DNA of 64,000 bases from an uncultured bacterium (GTDB lineage Bacteria; Bacillota; Clostridia; Lachnospirales; Lachnospiraceae): the NCBI GenBank assembly GCA_905215775.1, contig CAJMRM010000002.1, forward strand, positions 1 through 64,000, in the 5' to 3' direction. Position 1 is the first letter of the stretch. Each line of letters starts with the position of its first letter. The notes below the pieces were generated by a model. That model was not told the DNA's origin. It searched no databases and saw nothing but the letters and a program-made list of their open reading frames with translations. Shown piece by piece: positions 61,399 through 64,000 of the stretch. The position numbers and the translations under genes are program-made.

Positions 61399-61512
61399 CG
61401 CCAAACCTTACAGTCGTTAAAAAAAGATTTCCAGTCATTCTGCCAGTCCGTTCCAAAGCGATCCGGCAGAAAAAACGTTCCGGGGCGGAGAGACAGCCCC
61501 GCTCCCGCCATC

Positions 61513-62712
61513 CTATGGCCGCTGCTCTCCAAAGGTCAGCCGCTCCAGCTCCTCCACCGTTGTGGTCCCCTGGGCCACCAGCCGGAGAAGCTCGTCCCTC
61601 AGCGTCCTCATCCCCAGGATCGTTTCCGCATAAGAAGCGATCTCCTCCTCCCGGCAGCCTCCGGCGATCATGGTACGGACGGTCTTATCCACCGCCAGGA
61701 CCTCGTGGACGGCCATCCGCCCCCGGTATCCCGTATAGCCGCAACGGGCGCAGCCCGATCCATACCAGATCCGGCGGATTCCCGGTCCCAGAAGCTTCCT
61801 TTCCTCCCCGTCCGGCTCCCTTTCTGTCCTGCAGTCCGGACAGATCTTCCTTACAAGCCGCTGGGCCAGGATGCCGCTTAAGCTGCTGGCAGCCAGATAC
61901 GGCTCCGCTCCCATGTCCAGCATCCGCACCACCGTCCCCGCCGCATTGTTGGTATGAAGCGTGGACAGCACCAGATGCCCGGTCACCGCGGCCCGTACGC
62001 TTGTCTTCAGCGTCTGGCTGTCCCTGGTTTCTCCCACCATGATCACGTCCGGATCCTGGCGCAGAGCGGCCCTGAGTCCTGCTTCAAACGTAAGCCCGGC
62101 CTGGACGTTGACCTGCATCTGGCTGATCCCCCGGACATGCTTCTCCACCGGATCCTCAATGGACACAATATTCACCGGAAGCTCCGCCAGCCTTTCCAGG
62201 ATCATATAAAGCGTCGTCGTCTTGCCGGAGCCTGTGGGCCCGGTGATATAAAAGATCCCGTTGGGCCGCTTTAAAAGCCCCAGTACCTTTTCATAGTTTT
62301 CCCTGGTCATTCCGAAGGTTTCCGGGCTGTCGATGACAGCGTCCGTATTCAGGAAGCGGAGTACCGCCTTTTCTCCGTGTATGGTAGGGATCACGCTGAC
62401 CCGCAGATCTGCCGGAGCCCCCTGGATGGAGGTCCTGATGTGGCCGTCCTGGGGAAGCCGTTTTTCCGCAATGTCCATGTCTGCCATAACCTTTACACGG
62501 GTGAGGATCATGGGGTGATGCCGCATTTCCACCGCCGCACATGCTTTCAGCCTCCCGTCCATGCGCATCCGCACGGTCATCTGCTCCTCCCCCGGCTCCA
62601 GATGGATGTCGCTGGCCTTTTCCCTAAGCCCCAGGGCCAGCAGCCGGTCCACAAACTGCACCGCCATGTTTTCTCCGCCCTCCAGGCCCTTTAAAACCTC
62701 TGTTTCCCTCAT
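61513..62712 (-). CDS. GspE/PilB-type assembly ATPase of a type IV pilus or type II secretion system
   Basis: A 399-residue ATPase. ASDIHLEP opens the N2 domain (residue 33), Walker A is GPTGSGKT (158-165), Walker B is DVIMVGE (222-228), the His box is GHLVLSTLHT (245-254), and a tetracysteine zinc site is formed by CPDC (291-294) and CARC (321-324). It lacks the N1 domain of PilB/GspE and is shorter by 100-150 residues, like ComGA or short PulE proteins, though those may lack the zinc site. It overlaps the preceding pilin gene by 4 bp (ATGA). Last gene before the operon terminator. Confidence 0.93.
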   Translation of the reverse strand: MRETEVLKGLEGGENMAVQFVDRLLALGLREKASDIHLEPGEEQMTVRMRMDGRLKACAAVEMRHHPMILTRVKVMADMDIAEKRLPQDGHIRTSIQGAPADLRVSVIPTIHGEKAVLRFLNTDAVIDSPETFGMTRENYEKVLGLLKRPNGIFYITGPTGSGKTTTLYMILERLAELPVNIVSIEDPVEKHVRGISQMQVNVQAGLTFEAGLRAALRQDPDVIMVGETRDSQTLKTSVRAAVTGHLVLSTLHTNNAAGTVVRMLDMGAEPYLAASSLSGILAQRLVRKICPDCRTEREPDGEERKLLGPGIRRIWYGSGCARCGYTGYRGRMAVHEVLAVDKTVRTMIAGGCREEEIASYAETILGMRTLRDELLRLVAQGTTTVEELERLTFGEQRP

Positions 62713-63200
62713 GAATCTCCTCCGTCTATGTACCAGACTGCCGGCAGAGAATCGTCCTCCTCTTCTCCTGCGGCGGTCTGTCCGTTCCTCCCGCTGCCTT
62801 CAAGCCTCCCGGTTCCGAAAAAGGGAACGTTCAGAAGCTCCACCAGTCCCGTCCTTTCATATAGAAGCTCCTCTCCCTGGTTCACCCGTACCGTCAGCCG
62901 CAGTCTTCTTTCCCCTGCCGCCTGGATCCTGAGCTCCACATCGGGAAATCTCTTAAATGTATCTGCGCCTATGTGCTTCCATGGCTCCTCCGAGAGCGAT
63001 ACGCATTCTGCATATCTGAGCTCTCCGGCCGCCAGTTCAAAAACCGCGTCTCCCTTCATGGCCGCAGCCGTTTCCACAGACAGCCTGCGGGCCGTCCGCT
63101 GGGCCATAAGCATCAGCGGCAAGGCTGTCAAAAGTACCGCGCCTGCCAGCAGAGCTGCTGCCATCAGCTCCACCAGCGTAAATCCCTTCGTCCCCTTCAT
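62709..63200 (-). CDS. Type IV prepilin-like protein, third pilin of the operon
   Basis: A 163-residue protein with a class III signal: MKGTKG, cleavage before FTLVELMAAALLAG with Glu at +5, then a hydrophobic helix and a globular domain. Start is ATG 63200 behind AAGGAG; long in-frame extensions upstream are out of frame with any ribosome binding site and overlap the earlier pilin. Its stop overlaps the ATPase start. It overlaps the preceding gene by 4 bp. Size and N-terminus fit PilW- or GspJ-like minor pilins, but the exact class is unclear. Confidence 0.88.
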   Translation of the reverse strand: MKGTKGFTLVELMAAALLAGAVLLTALPLMLMAQRTARRLSVETAAAMKGDAVFELAAGELRYAECVSLSEEPWKHIGADTFKRFPDVELRIQAAGERRLRLTVRVNQGEELLYERTGLVELLNVPFFGTGRLEGSGRNGQTAAGEEEDDSLPAVWYIDGGDS

Positions 63201-63538
63201 TCTGTCTCCTTCTGATCCGGACGCCCATGGTCCAACAACTGCCGCTCCGGCCCGTCTGTACCGGGCTCCATTCCAAAGCCATGTATAAAAAATGCTCCGC
63301 TCTGGTCTCCCACCTCCTGCCGGAGCACATATCCCTTCCCGCAGACAGACCCTCCATCCCTGTCCTTCATCCGGAAGCATGCCGGGCTCTCCTGGACTGT
63401 CTCCATATCCTTCAGCCGCTTCGCCCGTGTTTCCATACGGAGCCCAAAGGCTATCCCCAGGACCAGGGCTCCCGATGCCAGAATCACCAGCGCAATGGCT
63501 GCGGCCGTTTCCACCAGTGCGTATCCCTTCTTTCCCAT
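63197..63538 (-). CDS. Type IV prepilin-like protein, second pilin of the operon
   Basis: A 113-residue protein starting MGKKGYALVETAAAIALVI, a class III prepilin signal with Gly before the cleavage site and Glu at +5 (YALVE). After the hydrophobic helix comes a short C-terminal domain. Start is ATG 63538 behind GGAGGAATAAG, where the upstream stop codon sits inside the spacing. Probably a minor pilin that primes or caps the fibre. Confidence 0.85.
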   Translation of the reverse strand: MGKKGYALVETAAAIALVILASGALVLGIAFGLRMETRAKRLKDMETVQESPACFRMKDRDGGSVCGKGYVLRQEVGDQSGAFFIHGFGMEPGTDGPERQLLDHGRPDQKETE

Positions 63539-63540
63539 CC

Positions 63541-64000
63541 TTATTCCTCCAAAGGCTCTGCCGGAGCATACCGCACCGGTCTCCAGGCCGGGACCTCCGC
63601 AGAGGAAGGCGTGGCCCCGCTGCTGCTCTCTTCCGTTTTCTCCAGGACCAGGGAAACGGCCTCCGTCTGTCCTCCATAGGTGCACATCCCAGACAGGATC
63701 AGCCCTTCGCCCGTCTCTCTGGCCCAGACGGTAACCGGAACTGTAAAGGCTCCCATACCGTCCTCCGGGATCACCTCCAGTTCCATTTTCTCCGGCTCCA
63801 TCTCCTCTCCCGTCCTGTTCCCCTCCATAATATCCTGTGTCAGAAGCCTGACCGCTGTCAGCGCGCCATCCCTGGCCGCATTTTTTTCCAGGGTCCTCAA
63901 GGTCTGCCGGTCCAGCGCCCTCCCAGACGCAAACAGGACGGAGGCCATCACCAGAAATACCATGATCACGGCCAGGGCCTCCAGCATGGCGGACCCCTTC
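63541..64000 (-). CDS. Type IV prepilin-like protein, first pilin in view (5' end cut by the window)
   Basis: The reading frame stays open to the window edge. The residues before the first in-frame Met are KGSA, giving KGSAMLEALAVIMVFLV: a class III prepilin signal with cleavage after Gly and Glu at +5. The true start therefore lies beyond 64000, and the ATG at 63987 is internal. The visible part has 152 codons, with a hydrophobic helix and a globular domain ending APAEPLEE. The stop lies 3 bp before the start codon of the next pilin gene. Confidence 0.85.
   Translation of the reverse strand, partial: KGSAMLEALAVIMVFLVMASVLFASGRALDRQTLRTLEKNAARDGALTAVRLLTQDIMEGNRTGEEMEPEKMELEVIPEDGMGAFTVPVTVWARETGEGLILSGMCTYGGQTEAVSLVLEKTEESSSGATPSSAEVPAWRPVRYAPAEPLEE

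Noticed and set aside
43832..61512. Sortase gene near the giant surface protein
   Set aside because: None of the neighbouring products carries the TLxTC catalytic pattern of sortases.
63201..63677. N-terminal extension of the third pilin gene to give 322 codons
   Set aside because: The class III signal MKGTKGFTLVE and an AAGGAG site fix the start at 63200; the extension overlaps the second pilin in another frame.
1..64000. CRISPR array, prophage, insertion sequence or integrase
   Set aside because: No regularly spaced direct repeats, transposase, integrase or phage structural genes were seen on either strand.

Overview
The window looks like chromosome of a Gram-positive, spore-forming gut anaerobe of the Clostridia, most likely a Lachnospiraceae-type organism. 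The evidence is: strong AGGAGG-type ribosome binding sites throughout, a V-type (Ntp) ATPase operon, a spore maturation gene (spmB), a SigV/RsiV-like pair, choline-binding-like cell-wall repeats, a large Cna-B surface protein, and a bile salt hydrolase. The species cannot be read from the sequence. Most of the window is GC-rich; the stretch from about 32.7 to 40.5 kb is visibly richer in A+T.

Layout. 0-3 kb: leftward peptide ABC transporter (binding lipoprotein, then permease) that continues off the left edge. 3-7.6 kb: YitT membrane protein behind a leader with an intrinsic terminator, an orphan sensor-like membrane protein, and an exported cell-wall-binding-repeat protein. 7.8 kb: tRNA-Lys(CTT) on the minus strand. 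8-13 kb: four-gene ABC-2 exporter operon with an embedded zinc-ribbon membrane protein. 12.9-14.1 kb: trxA, an unlisted 48-residue ORF, and trmB. 14.3-16.3 kb: a membrane SH3 protein and a LysR regulator. 16.3-25.7 kb: nine-gene V-type ATPase operon ending in a translationally coupled DUF1461-type membrane protein. 25.8-32.7 kb: D,D-carboxypeptidase, DEDDh exonuclease, metallophosphoesterase, VOC protein, RsiV/SigV pair with an ECF-type promoter, and a zinc alcohol dehydrogenase.

32.7-40.4 kb: a self-contained AT-richer module of LysR, a complete Opp/Dpp transporter (binding protein, two permeases, two ATPases) and a serine beta-lactamase-fold hydrolase. 40.6-42.1 kb: Nim-like flavoprotein plus bile salt hydrolase. 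42.2-43.8 kb: a PgsA-like phosphatidyltransferase, SpmB and an ArsC/Spx-like protein.

43.8-61.2 kb, minus strand: a four-gene surface operon in the order DUF6273-type exported protein, 1243-residue GLUG plus cell-wall-binding protein, 3755-residue Cna-B giant, and 351-residue single-pass membrane protein. Next to it, 61.5-64 kb: the 3' end of a type IV pilus or type II secretion operon (three prepilin-like proteins and a GspE/PilB ATPase) that continues off the right edge.

The surface operon is the least explained part of the window. It has no sortase in view, the giant's sorting signal is non-canonical, and one protein carries three copies of a repeat domain I do not recognise. Other points worth checking are a three-way-junction sequence between two divergent promoters, a leader peptide overlapping a terminator ahead of yitT, and an ECF promoter that suggests SigV autoregulation.
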